64,000 nt of DNA from CAMFLJ01 sp963702555 (GCA_963702555.1 CAVPCW010000012.1:404224-468223); one strand, 5' to 3'; positions 38,339 to 48,840 are shown, numbered from the stretch's first letter. The notes: generated by a model from the letters alone, not told the origin. Numbers and translations are program-made.

Positions 38339-39382
38339 TCAGCCGTCGACCGGTCCGAGGAGCTGGAGCAGCACCTCGTGGTCGACCTCTTCGCCGGTGC
38401 CGTCGAGCTCGGCGAGCGCCGCCTGGCGCTCCTCGACGCTGGTGGCCCGGGCGGCGGCGGCGACGGCCTTGGCCGCACGGGGCGGCAGCTCGGCCAGTCG
38501 GCGGGCGAACTCGGCGGCGTCGACCATGGGGGCCTCGGCCCACTCGTCGTGGTCGGCGACGTCGACCACCGAGACTGCGGAGCCCTCGGCAGCGCTGTCG
38601 AACAGCACGTCGTGGTCGACCGACCCGTGACCGTTGCCGTTGGCGCCGTTGCCGTTGAAGGACTCGGGCTCGTCGCCCCAGATGTCGGGCTCGCTGCTGA
38701 ACGGGGCGAAGGAGGAGGCCGCGTCGGCGACCGGGGCCTCGACCTCGTAGGTCTCGGCGACGACCGGGGCGGGGGCCTCGACGGCCAGCGGCGCGTCGGA
38801 GACGTGGATCAGGCCGGCCTCGACCAGCGAGCGCAACAGGCGGCCGGTGGCGAGGTGGCTGGCGTCGAGCCGCTCGGAGAGCTCGCCCACCGCGGCGCCG
38901 TTGCCGACGGATGCGATGAGGCGCCACTGGGCCGGCTCGATCTTGACGGTGCCACCGGGGGCGTCGGGGTCCAGGGTGATCGAGGCCCAGGGGCCGGGCA
39001 CGACCCGCTCGATGTCGCGCCACTCGGCCAGCAGGCCGGAAGCGCCCTCGATGAGGCCCTCCACGTCGACCGGCTCGGCGTCGTCGAGGCCGTCGACGGC
39101 GACGGCGTCGAACTGGAAGTCGCCGTCCTCGAAGCGCAGCAGCTCGAAGACGAGCTCGAAGAGGTCACCGACGCGCTCGTCGGTGCTCACGGCGCCGTCG
39201 AGGACGAGGCCGTCGCGCATGACCAGCTCGCCCTCTCCCCGGGTGCCGACCAGGCTGAGGCGCCCGGTCTTGCCGGTGCTGGCGACGAGACGAAGGACGT
39301 CGTCGAGTGCGAAGGTGTCGATGCTTCCCTGCAGAGCCACGGCGGAGCCTCCCGCGTACACGGCGATGACGTCAGCGGTCAT
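38339..39382 (-). CDS. DUF4388 domain protein
   Basis: A 347-residue soluble protein. Its N-terminal about 110 residues match DUF4388 (ALQGSIDTFALDDVLRLV, STGKTGRLSLVG, GELVMRDGLVLDGAV, ELLRFEDGDFQF). A winged-helix-like segment follows (about 145-205, WRLIASVGNGAAVGELSERL). The rest is acidic and low-complexity with an Asn/Gly run (NGNGANGNGHG), ending in a helical tail. DUF4388 proteins occur in gliding/pilus and signalling contexts, which would suit the adjacent prepilin peptidase, but its role is unknown. ATG 39382 is preferred because of AAGAGG upstream. Confidence 0.8.
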   Translation of the reverse strand: MTADVIAVYAGGSAVALQGSIDTFALDDVLRLVASTGKTGRLSLVGTRGEGELVMRDGLVLDGAVSTDERVGDLFELVFELLRFEDGDFQFDAVAVDGLDDAEPVDVEGLIEGASGLLAEWRDIERVVPGPWASITLDPDAPGGTVKIEPAQWRLIASVGNGAAVGELSERLDASHLATGRLLRSLVEAGLIHVSDAPLAVEAPAPVVAETYEVEAPVADAASSFAPFSSEPDIWGDEPESFNGNGANGNGHGSVDHDVLFDSAAEGSAVSVVDVADHDEWAEAPMVDAAEFARRLAELPPRAAKAVAAAARATSVEERQAALAELDGTGEEVDHEVLLQLLGPVDG

Positions 39383-39441
39383 CGCCTCTTGACACCTGAT
39401 TGTCGGCACGTCCGGTGCCGTGGTGGAGCATTTTCTCGTTC

Positions 39442-40284
39442 TCAGCCCAGCAAGTGGGCGACCGATGCCGTCATGGCCGCCACGGGGGCGGTCACGCCGG
39501 TCCAGAGCTCGAAGGCCACCGCGGCCTGGTGCACGAGCATCGGGACGCCGTTGATGCCGGTGGCGCCCTGGGCACGAGCCTCGCGCAGAAACGGGGTCTC
39601 GATGGGTCTATAGACGATGTCGGCCACGACCTGGCCCGCGTGGAGGGCCCCCGGATCGACCGGGAGGTCGGCCGGGGAGGGGTCACCCATACCGACCGAG
39701 GTGGCGTTGACGACCAGCCCGGCGGCGGCCACGGCCTGCGCCGCGGCCGAGGGTTCGACGACCCGGCCCCGATCGCCGAGAAGGGCCACGGCCTGCTCGG
39801 CCCGGGCCGCGGTGCGGTTCACGATCGCCACCTCGGCGGCACCGGCCCGCACGAGCGAGAGGGCCACGGCCCGTGCCGCTCCCCCGGCCCCGAGCACGAC
39901 ACAGGCCATGCCGACGGGGTCGATGCCGTCGGCGGCCAGGGCCCCCACGAACCCGGCGCCGTCGGTGTTGTGGCCCACGAGCGCGTCGCCGTCGGGCACC
40001 ACGCAGTTGACCGCGCCGAGCGCGGCCGCGTCGGGGCTGAGGCGGTCGCAGGCCGCGGCCACGGCCTCCTTGTGCGGCATCGTCACCGACAGGCCGCCGA
40101 TGCCGAGGGCCCGCATGCCGGCGAGCGCCTCGGGCACCCGGCCCTCGGGGACCTCGAGCGCGACGTAGACCCAGTCGAGCCCGGCCGCACCGAAGGCGGC
40201 GTTGTGCAGCACCGGTGACAGGGAGTGCCGGACGGGCGAGCCGATGACGGCCGCCAGCCGGGTGCTCCCGGTCGGGGCCGGCAT
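39442..40284 (-). CDS. aroE: Shikimate dehydrogenase
   Basis: NADP-dependent reduction of dehydroshikimate. 280 residues. The shikimate-binding GSPVRHSLSPVLHNAAF, catalytic Lys in VTMPHKEAV, NTDGAGFVGAL and the Rossmann VLGAGGAARAVALSL are all intact. Its ATG overlaps the mltG stop by one base (TGATG). It is separated from the other aro genes by two genes, but both sets lie on the same strand. Confidence 0.95.
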   Translation of the reverse strand: MPAPTGSTRLAAVIGSPVRHSLSPVLHNAAFGAAGLDWVYVALEVPEGRVPEALAGMRALGIGGLSVTMPHKEAVAAACDRLSPDAAALGAVNCVVPDGDALVGHNTDGAGFVGALAADGIDPVGMACVVLGAGGAARAVALSLVRAGAAEVAIVNRTAARAEQAVALLGDRGRVVEPSAAAQAVAAAGLVVNATSVGMGDPSPADLPVDPGALHAGQVVADIVYRPIETPFLREARAQGATGINGVPMLVHQAAVAFELWTGVTAPVAAMTASVAHLLG

Positions 40285-41531
40285 CAGAAGATGCCCCTGG
40301 CCTGGGCGTCCCTGACCGCTCGTTGGAAGTCCGAGTAGCTGTCGGTGAAGTAGTGGTTGCCCTCGGTGTCGGTGAGCACGTAGTAGAGCCAGTTCCCGTC
40401 GGCCGGGTTCAGCGCCGCCTCCACCGCGGCCTGTCCCGGAGAGTTGATCGGCGTGGGCGGCAGACCGGCGTTGACCCGCGTGTTGTAGGGCGAATCGGTC
40501 TTGAGTTGGCTCTCGGTGAGCGACGCCGATCGATCCTGGATCGCGTAGAGCACCGAGGCGTCGATCCCGAGGGTCATCCCCTGCGCCAGTCGGTTGTAGA
40601 TGACCCTGGCGATCTTGGCCCGGTCGCCCGGGGTCTTGGCCTCGGACTCGATCAGCGACGCCACGATCAGCGCCTCGTAGGGCGTGATGGTGACCTTGCC
40701 CGCCTCACCCTTCAGGGTGGCGGTGGCGTCGGCCAGGCCGGTGGCCTGCGACATGCGGTCGAAGGCGACCATCATCTGGTCGATCAGCGCCTGCGGGTCG
40801 GAGAGCTGGCTCTGCGGCACCTCGTAGGTGGCCGGGTACAGGAAGCCCTCGAGGTCGGACGAGCCCTCGGGCTGCAGCGGCGGGTGGGTGTTGGCCAGGG
40901 CCGCGTCGAGCGCCGCGGGGTCCATGCCGGGGAAGGTGTCGAGGATGAGCTGGCGGGTCTCGGACTCCCACAGGCCCTCGCGCACCAGGAACGACACCGG
41001 CTTCGGTGGCACCGGCCCCGCGTCGAGCACCTTCTTGACCTCGCTCATCGAGGAGTTCAGGCGCAGGCCGTCGTAGTCGCCGGCCTGGAAGGTGCCACCG
41101 CCGTTGAACTTCAGCCACCACTCGAAGACGGTGGCGTTGGTGATGATGCCCTTGTCGGCCAGGAGCGAGGCGATCTCGGAGGTGGTGCTGCCGGCGGGGA
41201 TGGTGAGGGCGACCGGTTCGCCCGGCGAGCCGGGGTCGACCTGGCCCCTCACCCACACGGCGCCGGCGCCGACCACGAGCACCATCACCACGAGCAGGCC
41301 GAGCAGGGCCAGGCCCCACCGGCGCCCTCCCCCGCGACCGGCCGAGGCGGGCAACGCGACGTAGTCGCCGTCGTCGGGCTCGTCGACCGCGTCGAGGCCG
41401 TCGGCGTCTGCCCAACCGGACTCACCGCCGACCGAAGGATCGCTCGTCGGGGCGGCGGCGCGGGGCGGCACCGGCTCCGGGTCGAGGCCGAGGATCTCGA
41501 ACGGATCGGGCTGTTCGGGGTGGTCGGGCAC
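40284..41531 (-). CDS. mltG: Endolytic murein transglycosylase
   Basis: Cleaves nascent peptidoglycan strands at the membrane. A 415-residue protein with a cytosolic acidic N-terminus (about 90 residues), one transmembrane helix (WGLALLGLLVVMVLVVGAGA), a LysM-like domain and the YceG catalytic domain. The conserved Glu lies in LIVASLIESEAK, followed by VIYNRLAQGMTLGIDASVLYA and SPYNTRVNAGLPPTPINSPG. The GTG start 41531 follows ruvX by 26 nt. The mltG-aroE-ruvX-alaS grouping is widespread. Confidence 0.95.
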   Translation of the reverse strand: MPDHPEQPDPFEILGLDPEPVPPRAAAPTSDPSVGGESGWADADGLDAVDEPDDGDYVALPASAGRGGGRRWGLALLGLLVVMVLVVGAGAVWVRGQVDPGSPGEPVALTIPAGSTTSEIASLLADKGIITNATVFEWWLKFNGGGTFQAGDYDGLRLNSSMSEVKKVLDAGPVPPKPVSFLVREGLWESETRQLILDTFPGMDPAALDAALANTHPPLQPEGSSDLEGFLYPATYEVPQSQLSDPQALIDQMMVAFDRMSQATGLADATATLKGEAGKVTITPYEALIVASLIESEAKTPGDRAKIARVIYNRLAQGMTLGIDASVLYAIQDRSASLTESQLKTDSPYNTRVNAGLPPTPINSPGQAAVEAALNPADGNWLYYVLTDTEGNHYFTDSYSDFQRAVRDAQARGIF

Positions 41532-41557
41532 GGGCTCGCTCGTTCGGGGTGGGGGCG

Positions 41558-42013
41558 TCAGTGCCCGGCGGTCGGAGGTCGGTCGTCGGGCCGGCCCTGG
41601 GAGGGTCGGCCGTCGAGCCACGCCTGCAGGATCACCGCGGCGGCGGTCTGGTCGACCACCTTGCGGCGGGCCTTCCCCTTCCGGCCTCCTTCGCGGAGGA
41701 GACGGTCGGCGGTCACCGTGGACAAGCGCTCATCGTAGGTTTCCACGGGCAGCGGGGTGGCTGCCCTCAGTTGCTCCACCTCGGCGAGCACCCCTTCGGC
41801 GGCGGGCCCGAGGCTGCCGTCGAGCGAGAGCGGGAGCCCGATCACCAGGCACTCGACCTCGGCCTCGGCGGCCAGCTCGAGCAGACGGCGGTGGTCGCGG
41901 GCGACATCGCCGCTGCGCTCGACGGTCTCGTACGGCATGGCCATCGTGCCCGCGGAGTCGGAGAGGGCGACGCCGATGCGGCGGCTGCCGAGGTCGATGC
42001 CGAGGGCTCGCAC
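41558..42013 (-). CDS. ruvX: RuvX/YqgF Holliday-junction resolvase-like protein
   Basis: A 151-residue RNase H-fold nuclease linked to pre-16S rRNA maturation. It has LGIDLGSRRIGVALSD with the first Asp, VIGLPLSLDGS, VETYDERLSTVTA and DQTAAAVILQAWLDG with the last catalytic Asp. It begins at GTG 42013, five bases after the alaS stop, and precedes mltG. Confidence 0.94.
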   Translation of the reverse strand: MRALGIDLGSRRIGVALSDSAGTMAMPYETVERSGDVARDHRRLLELAAEAEVECLVIGLPLSLDGSLGPAAEGVLAEVEQLRAATPLPVETYDERLSTVTADRLLREGGRKGKARRKVVDQTAAAVILQAWLDGRPSQGRPDDRPPTAGH

Positions 42014-42017
42014 GCCC

Positions 42018-44585
42018 TCAGATGCCGGCCGCGGCGCGGGCCAGGGCGAGGGCGTCGTCGAGGGCGGCGGGCTCCTTGCCGCCGGCCACGGCGAGGTCGG
42101 CGCTCTTGCCGCCGCCGCCCTTGACGGCCTTGGCGGCGTCGGCGATGAGCTCGGAGGCGTTGAGCCCGCTGTCGGGGGTGACGGCGGCGACGAGGGCGAC
42201 GCCGCCGGAGTCCGGCGCGCTGCCGAGCACGACCGCCTTGATGCCGGGCTGGTCGCGGACGGCGACGGCGAGGTCGCGAACGCCGTCGCGGTCGAGGCCG
42301 TCGACCCGGGCCACGACGATGCCGTCGACGGCGAGGGCGGCGAGGTCACCGGAGGCGCCGGCGGCGGCCTGGCGCTCGAGGTCGCGGACTCGGGCCCGCA
42401 GCTCCTTCGCCTCGGCCACGCGGCGCTCGACGGCGTCGACCAGCTCGTCGGTGGCCACACCGAGCACCTCGGCGGCGGCGCGGATGCGGGCCTCGTCGGC
42501 GCGGAGGCGCTCGAGCGGACCGGTGCCGGAGACGGCCTCGATGCGCCGGATGTTCGAGCCGATCGAGGCCTCGCTGATGATCTTGACCGGGCCGATGTCG
42601 CCCAGGGCCTTCACGTGGGTGCCGCCGCAGAGCTCGGTGGAGTGGGGGCCGGCCTCGAGCACCTTGACGACGTCGCCGTACTTGTCGCCGAAGAAGGCGA
42701 TGGCGCCGAGCTTCTCGGCTTCGTCCTTGGTGGTCTCGAAGTGGCGGGCGGGCGGGTTGGCCAGCACGTCGTGGGCGACGAGGTCCTCGATCTGTCGGAT
42801 CTCGTCGTCGGTGAGGGACTCGTAGTGGCTGAAGTCGAACCGGAGGCGGTCGGGCTGCACGAGCGAGCCCTGCTGCTTCACGTGGTTGCCGAGGACCTCG
42901 CGCAGCGCCCAGTGCAGCAGGTGGGTGGCGGTGTGGTTGCGGCGGATGGCGGCGCGGCGCTCGCCGTCGATGGCGGCCTGCACGCTCTGGCCGACCTCGA
43001 GCTCGCCCTCGATCGGGCCGATCTTGTGGCGCACGATGCCGGGGGCGCCGTAGACGGTGTCGAGGACCTCGGCCCGGCCGGTGTCGGAGGTGATCCAGCC
43101 GGTGTCGCCGACCTGGCCGCCGGACTCGGCGTAGAACGTGGTGCGGTCGAGGACGATGGAGTCGTCGGTGAGGCCGATCACGACGGCCTCGACCTCGTCG
43201 CGGTCGGCGCCGACGAACTCGGTGGGCCCGAACTGCTCGGACAGCTCGGCGTAGAGCTCGTCGGCCTCTCCCCCGCCGCTCTTGCGGGCGTCCTTGGCCC
43301 GGCGCCGCTGCTCGGCCATCTCGGTGTCGAAGCCGGCCTGGTCGACGTCGTGGCCGCGCTCGAGGCCGATCTCGCGGGTGAGCTCGAGCGGGAAGCCGTG
43401 GGTGTCGTGGAGCAGGAACGCCACCGACCCGCCGATGCGGCCGCCCTCGGGGAGCTTGTCGAGCTCGGCGTCGAGGAGGTTGGTGCCGGAGCGGAGGGTG
43501 GCGCGGAAGCGCTCCTCCTCGCGGGCGACGACGTTGCGCACGAAGTCGTGGTGCTTCACGAGGTCGGGGTAGCTCTCGCCCATGATCTCGACGGTGGTGT
43601 CGACGAGGTCGGGGGTGACGAGGTGGGCGACGTCGAGCAGGTAGGCCTCGCGCACGGCGCGCCGGATGATGCGGCGCAGCACGTAGCCGCGGCCCTCGTT
43701 GGAGGGGAACACGCCGTCGCTGACGAGGAAGCTCATGGCCCGGGCGTGCTCGGCCAGGATGCGCAGGGAGATGTCGGAGCGCTCGCCCGCCCCGATGCGG
43801 GTGTCGGTGACGCGCTCGGCGGTCTCGACGAGCGGCTTCAGCACGTCGGTGTCGAAGACGGAGTCGACGCCCTGCAGCACGCCGAGGATGCGCTCGAGGC
43901 CGGCGCCGGTGTCGATGTTCTTCTTCGGCAGTTCGGTGTCGGTGCCGTCGACGTCGCGGGCGAACTGCATGAACACGAGGTTCCAGATCTCGAGGAAGCG
44001 GTCGTCGCCGCCGACGGCCGGGCCGCCGTCGGGGCCGTAGGCCGGCGCCCTTGTCGACGTAGATCTCCGAGCAGGGGCCGCACGGGCCGGGAGGGCCGCC
44101 GGGAGGGCCCCACCAGTTGTCGGCGTCGAGGCGCTGGATGCGGGCCGGGTCGACGCCCACCTCGTCGCGCCAGATCTCGGCGGCTTCGTCGTCGGTGACG
44201 TGGCAGGTCACCCACAGCACGGTCGGGGTCGATGCCGAACAGGTTGGTGACCATGTCCCAGGCCATGCGGGATGGCCTCGTGCTTGAAGTAGTCGCCGAA
44301 GCTGAAGTTGCCGAGCATCTCGAAGAAGCTCAGGTGGCGGGCGTCGCGGCCGACCTCCTCGAGGTCGGAGTCCTTCCCGCCGGCGCGCACGCACTTCTGC
44401 ACGGTGGTGGCCCGGGGGAACGGCGGCTGCTGCTCGCCGAGGAAGTAGGGCTTGAACGGCACCATGCCCGCCACGGTGAACAGGAGATCGGGGTCGTGCG
44501 GGATGAGGCTGGCCGACGGGACGACCGTGTGGCCTCGCTCCTCGAAGAACGTGAGGAAGGCTCGGCGGAGCTCGGTGGCGGTCAT
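42018..44585 (-). CDS. alaS: Alanyl-tRNA synthetase (three frameshifts)
   Basis: Charges tRNA-Ala and edits mischarged Ser/Gly. About 855 residues after correction. The class II core has LRRAFLTFFEERGHTVVPSA, KCVRAGGKDSDLEEVG and NWWGPPGGPPGPCGPCSEI. The editing domain has NHTATHLLHWALREVLG and the zinc-type TELCGGTHVKALGDIG. The C-terminal DHHA1 domain ends DDALALARAAAG. Single extra bases near 44266, 44224 and 44045 break the first third. The start is ATG 44585 or 44594; a TAGGCT box lies at 44610-44605. Confidence 0.95.
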
Positions 44586-44687
44586 GGGGCTCATGGTGCG
44601 GAGCAGCCTAACGACTGGCACCGACAGCTCCCGCGGGCGTGGCGCTTCTTGTCGTTTCTTCGACTACGACGTGGGCCGCCGCCCGCG

Positions 44688-44693
44688 TACCAT
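44688..44693 (+). promoter_or_regulatory. Putative leaderless -10 box, tandem TetR gene
   Basis: TACCAT with an 8-nt spacer to GTG 44702. Confidence 0.5.
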
Positions 44694-44701
44694 GGCCGAC
44701 C

Positions 44702-45947
44702 GTGACGGCGACCCACGCAGCATCCGACGCGTCCGTGCGGCGCCCCGCCCCTCAACGGAGGAGACGGAGCGACCGAGCCGTCGCCAACGACGCCCGCATC
44801 CTCACCGCAGCCCTCGAGGTGCTGAGGGCCGACGGCTACGACGGGCTCGGCATGAGCCACGTGGCCCGTGCCGCCGGCCTCAACAGCACCGGAGCCCTGT
44901 ACGGCCGCTTCGAGAACGTTGCCGAGCTGGCCGTGTGGATCTGGACCGAGCAGGCGTCCTGCGCCCTGCGCAGCATCTCCGAGCGGGCGATCGCCCTGCT
45001 CGACGCCCCGGCGATCGACGAGGCCACGGTGGCCGAGGCCCAGGCGATCGCCGCCGAGCTCACCGTGCCCGACGACGCCCTGCGGGCCGCCATCGAGCTG
45101 CTCGCCGTGGCCCCCCGGGTCGAGGAGCTCGAGGAGGTCGTCCGACCCGACGTCGAGGCGATCATCGCCGCCGCCGGCGCCACCACCGACGGCCACCCCC
45201 CGCCGGCGGGCCCAGGTCCTCGGCCAGCTCTCGTTGGCGTGGGGCATCGGCCTGCTGTCCCTTCCGTCGGCGGCACCGAAGCTCGAGTGGTGGATGCTCC
45301 TGGCGGGCTCGACCGGGCTTGCCCACGACCGCACCCGGTCACGCAAGGCGGGCGAGCCGATCGAGGTGCCCGAGCCCACGCCCGACACCGGCGAGCCCGT
45401 CCGCGACGTCGTGCTCCAGTCGGCGGCCGGTGTGGTGGCGCGCACCGGCTTCGAGCGGGCCACCGTCTCGCGCATCGCCCGCCGGGCCGGCTACTCCACC
45501 GGCGTGATCTACGAGTACTACGAGCGCAAGGACGACATGATCGCCGAGCTCGTGGAGGTGCTCCTCGAGACGCTCTACGTCATCATCGCCGAGCGCGAGG
45601 GCGACCTCATCGCCGAGGGTCGACTCGCCGACGTCTCGGGCTCGCTGTTGGCGGGCTACGTCCAGCCTGGCGCCCAGCAGCTCCAGCGGCTGAAGGTGGA
45701 GCTCTACCTCGCCGCCGCCCACCAGCCCGGCATCGACGAAGCCCTCGGTCGGGTGCTCACGCGCCACACCGCCGACACCCGGGCGCGGCTCCAGGCCGCA
45801 GGCATGTCCCCCGAGGACGCTGTGCTGGCCCCGCCGGGCGGGCGGGCCATCGACCACGGCATCGCCCTCGTGTCGGCGATGGCAGGCCCCGTCGACGACG
45901 TCGACTGGCGCCTCTACATCCAGCCGCTGATCTCCCGGAACGTCTGA
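44702..45947 (+). CDS. Tandem TetR-family transcriptional regulator (frameshifted)
   Basis: A protein of about 414 residues with two TetR units in a row. The first HTH (about residues 20-65) has ILTAALEVLRADGYDGLGMSHVARAAGL and GALYGRFENVAEL. The second (about 240-290) has TVSRIARRAGYSTGVIYEYYERKDDMIAEL, each followed by a helical ligand-type domain. One extra C in a CCCCCC run near 45200 splits the halves; removing it joins them through RAQVLGQLSLAWGIG. The ligand and target genes are unknown. It diverges from alaS and converges with a small membrane gene. Confidence 0.8.
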
Positions 45948-45967
45948 CCCGGTCAGGCCGGCCTTCC

Positions 45968-46252
45968 CTAGAGGCCGGACCGCTCCAGCTGGCGGCGCAG
46001 CAGCGCCTCGGCGTCGCGCCGGGTCTGCCGGGTCTCGGCTGCGGTCTGGCGCCAGTCGTCGACGGCGTCGCCGGCCCGCTCGGCGAGGATGCGTACCTCG
46101 TCCTCGGCCCGGACCGCGGCGCGGTTGGCGGCGTCCTGCACCGACTCGGGGAGGTGCCGGCGGGCGACCTCACGGGCCCGCAGGTAGCCGACGACCGTCC
46201 CGGCGGCGCCGACGGTGACGCCGACGGCGAACCAGCGGGTGCGCTTGAACAC
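45968..46252 (-). CDS. Small membrane-anchored hypothetical protein (94 aa)
   Basis: 94 residues: a short basic start, one hydrophobic segment (WFAVGVTVGAAGTVVGYL, about residues 7-24) and a long highly charged helix (ESVQDAANRAAVRAEDEV to the end) with coiled-coil character. I recognise no domain. It lies three bases after the DUF948 gene on the same strand; small partners of this kind often follow DUF948 genes in actinobacteria, so a joint envelope role is plausible but inferred. Confidence 0.6.
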   Translation of the reverse strand: MFKRTRWFAVGVTVGAAGTVVGYLRAREVARRHLPESVQDAANRAAVRAEDEVRILAERAGDAVDDWRQTAAETRQTRRDAEALLRRQLERSGL

Positions 46253-46255
46253 CGG

Positions 46256-46726
46256 TCAGCCCGCCCGGCGGTCGCGGCGGGCGCCGCTGCTGCGGCTGCG
46301 ACGACGGGAGCGGTTGCGGTCGGCGGACGCGAGGCCTGGGGCAGGGCCAACGGCGAGACCACGTCGATCTCGTCGGGGCCGTCGACCCGGCCGAGCTTCC
46401 GGGCGACCCGGTCGGAGGCCACCGACGCCGAGGCGAGCTTCACGAGCGGGTTGCGCAGCACCATCCAGGTGAGGCGGGACGTGGCCTCGACGCGGGCCCC
46501 GACCTCCTCGGCGGTGTCGAGCAGGGTCGTCGACCCGGGCGAGCTCGCCGTTGGCGGTGGCGACGGTGGCCCGCAGCTCGGCGATGACCGGCAGGGTCTC
46601 GCGGCGCAGGTCGTCGACGGTCTCGCGCAGCGAGCGGAGGGTGGAGATGAGGGCCTGCACGGCCATCGCCACGACGACGAGGCCGACGATGGCCACCACG
46701 ATCAGCACGACGGCGAGGGCGCTCAC
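46256..46726 (-). CDS. DUF948 domain protein (two frameshifts)
   Basis: A membrane-anchored coiled-coil protein of about 156 residues. The N-terminal helix LAVVLIVVAIVGLVVVAMAVQ is followed by LISTLRSLRETVDDLRRE, as in DUF948. Indels near 46528 (one extra C) and near 46335 move the middle part to another frame (RLTWMVLRNPLVKLASASVA); the basic C-terminus RNRSRRRSRSS returns to the first frame. The net length is a multiple of three, consistent with two opposite indels. Its GTG overlaps the rarA stop. Confidence 0.7.
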   Translation of the reverse strand: MSALAVVLIVVAIVGLVVVAMAVQALISTLRSLRETVDDLRRETLPVIAELRATVATANGELARVDDPARHRRGGRGPRRGHVPPHLDGAAQPAREARLGVGGLRPGRPEARPGRRPRRDRRGLAVGPAPGLASADRNRSRRRSRSSGARRDRRAG

Positions 46727-48104
46727 GGGGTGTCCTCGCCGGGGGCGTGGTCGACCGCATCGGGGCCGGGACGCAACTGGTGTCGCTGTTCCATGCGCTG
46801 GCGCACCCTGTCCTCCGCTCCGTGCGATGTCGGCTCGTAGTACACGCGGCCCTCGAGCCCGTCGGGCCGGTACTGCTGCTCGACGAAACCGGAGGGGTCG
46901 TCGTGAGGGTAGTCGTACCCCTTGCCGTGGCCGAGGCTCTTCGCCCCCTTGTAGTGGGCGTCGCGGAGGTGCGGGGGCACCTCGCCGGCGGCCCGCTCGC
47001 GCACGTCGGCCCGGGCCTTGCCGATGGCCACGGTGACGCGGTTCGACTTCGGGCGCCGACGGCCAGGTGCACGACGGCGTGGGCGAGGTTGAGCTGGGCC
47101 TCGGGGAGCCCGACGAACTCGACGGCCCGGGCGGCCGCGTCGGCGACCACGAGCGAGAGCGAGTCGGCCATGCCGATGTCCTCGCTGGCGAGGATCACCA
47201 GGCGCCGGGCGATGAAGCGGGCGTCCTCGCCGGCCTCGAGCATGCGGGCCAGCCAGTAGAGGCCGGCGTCGGGGTCGGAGCCCCGGATGCTCTTGATGAA
47301 GGCGGAGATGACGTCGTAGTGGTCGTCGCGGCCGTAGCGGAAGGCCTTGGTGCCGAGCGCCGCCTCGATGTCGCCCACCGTGACCCGCACGCGCTCGTCG
47401 ACGATGGCGCCGGTGTCGTCGCGCTCCGCGTCGGGGTGCTCGTGGGCCAGCGCCACCGCCACCTCGAGGCTGGTGAGCACGTGGCGCCCGTCGCCGTTGG
47501 CCCGCTCGGCCAGCAGGACCAGGGCCTCGTCGTCGATCTCCGCGCCCTCGGCCGCCAGTCCGCGGTGCACGAGGCGGGAGACGGCCTCGAGGCCCAGCGG
47601 CTCCAGCCGGAACAGCGTGGAGCGGCTCAGCAGCGGCGGGTTGACCTCGAAGTAGGGGTTCTCGGTGGTGGCGCCGATGAGCACGAGCAGCCCGGACTCG
47701 ACCGAGGGCAGCAGTGCGTCCTGCTGGGCCTTGTTGAACCGGTGCACCTCGTCGAGGAACAGGATCGTGCCCTGGCCCCGCTGGCCGAGGCGGTCCTCGG
47801 CCCGGGCCGAGGCCTCCCGCACGTCCTTCACGGTGGCGGTGACCGCCGACAGCTGCTCGAACGCCTTCGACGTGGTGCGGGCGATGAGCTGGGCGATGGT
47901 GGTCTTCCCGGTGCCGGGCGGGCCCCAGAGGATCACCGACGACAACCGGTCGGCCTGGATCAGCGCCCGCAGCGGGCGGCCGGCGCCGAGGAGGTGCTCC
48001 TGGCCCACGACGTCGTCGAGCGAGGTCGGTCGAAGGCGCGCCGCGAGTGGGGCCTGACGGACCAGTCGGTCCTCGGCGGCAGCGGCGAAGAGGTCCTCGG
48101 GCAC
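46723..48104 (-). CDS. rarA: Replication-associated recombination protein A (frameshifted)
   Basis: A clamp-loader-like AAA+ ATPase acting at stalled forks. N-terminal LRPTSLDDVVGQEHLLG, Walker A LWGPPGTGKTTIAQLIA, Walker B TILFLDEVHRFNKAQQDALL, arginine finger region and the C-terminal tetramerisation domain (VISAFIKSIRGSDPDAGLYWLARM). A base is missing near 47053, after HLAVGA; the C-terminal KSNRVTVAIGKARADV, VPPHLRDAHYKGAK continues in another frame. Corrected length is about 460 residues. GTG 48104 follows a TAGCCT box by six bases. Confidence 0.94.
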
Positions 48105-48110
48105 CGGGGG

Positions 48111-48116
48111 AGGCTA
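48111..48116 (-). promoter_or_regulatory. Putative leaderless -10 box, rarA
   Basis: TAGCCT on the minus strand, 6-nt spacer to GTG 48104. Confidence 0.55.
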
Positions 48117-48165
48117 CCGCCGTGGGGTGCGTCGGCTCGGGGCCGTCGTGTGCCACCATTCGCCC

Positions 48166-48840
48166 GTGCGGGATGTGCTCGTGGTGCTCTTCTGGATCTG
48201 GGTGTTGGCGACCCTCGCGGTCTACGCCTACCGCCTCTACCGGCGGGCCACCCAGGGCCCCAAGTCGAAGCGTCAGGCCGACGCGGTCGGCGGCACCGAG
48301 AGCCCCGCCGAGGGAGGGCTCCGCAGCCGTCTCACGGGCTCGGTGGCGCCGCTCCCCGACGGACCCATCGAGGCCCGCCTCCCCCAGTCGCTCCAGGGCG
48401 CGCCTCCCCCCGCCGCTTCCGATGACGTCGTGATCCCCCACGGCGGCCCGGCGGACGTCACCCGGTCGGTCCGGCCCGAGCCACACCGGCCGAGCCCGAC
48501 GGCCGAGCCCGCCCCGATCGGCATGCCGCGGATGGTCACGCTGGCCGAGGCGCTCCAGGGCATCCGCATGCCCGAGGACCTGCTCCCCCTGGTCGAGCCG
48601 GGCGAGCCCGGCCTGGCCGACGGCCGGCGGGCCCGCTTCGGTGGCACCGGCACCAACGTGCCGACCGTGGCGGTCGCGCTCGGCGAGGAGCTCCGGCGAC
48701 TCGGCTACACGGTCGACGGCCTCGAGACCATCACCTCGGCCCGCGCCGGGCTCACCGCCACCCGCGACGACGTCGTCGGTGGCCGCGGTGATCACCTCGA
48801 CGAGGACACCGGTGCGGTGGTCGTCGAGCTCAACGTCTGA
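48166..48840 (+). CDS. Hypothetical protein with N-terminal membrane helix
   Basis: 224 residues, family not recognised. An N-terminal transmembrane helix (VLVVLFWIWVLATLAVYAYRL) is followed by a proline-rich disordered linker (about 30-125), then a small folded-looking part with LAEALQGIRMPEDLLPL and a final beta-alpha segment (TVAVALGEELRRLGYTVDGLE ... GAVVVELNV). GTG 48166 is chosen because it directly precedes the membrane helix; the frame is open 13 codons further upstream. It diverges from rarA and is followed by the gene-free 1.1 kb region. Confidence 0.65.
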   Translation: MRDVLVVLFWIWVLATLAVYAYRLYRRATQGPKSKRQADAVGGTESPAEGGLRSRLTGSVAPLPDGPIEARLPQSLQGAPPPAASDDVVIPHGGPADVTRSVRPEPHRPSPTAEPAPIGMPRMVTLAEALQGIRMPEDLLPLVEPGEPGLADGRRARFGGTGTNVPTVAVALGEELRRLGYTVDGLETITSARAGLTATRDDVVGGRGDHLDEDTGAVVVELNV

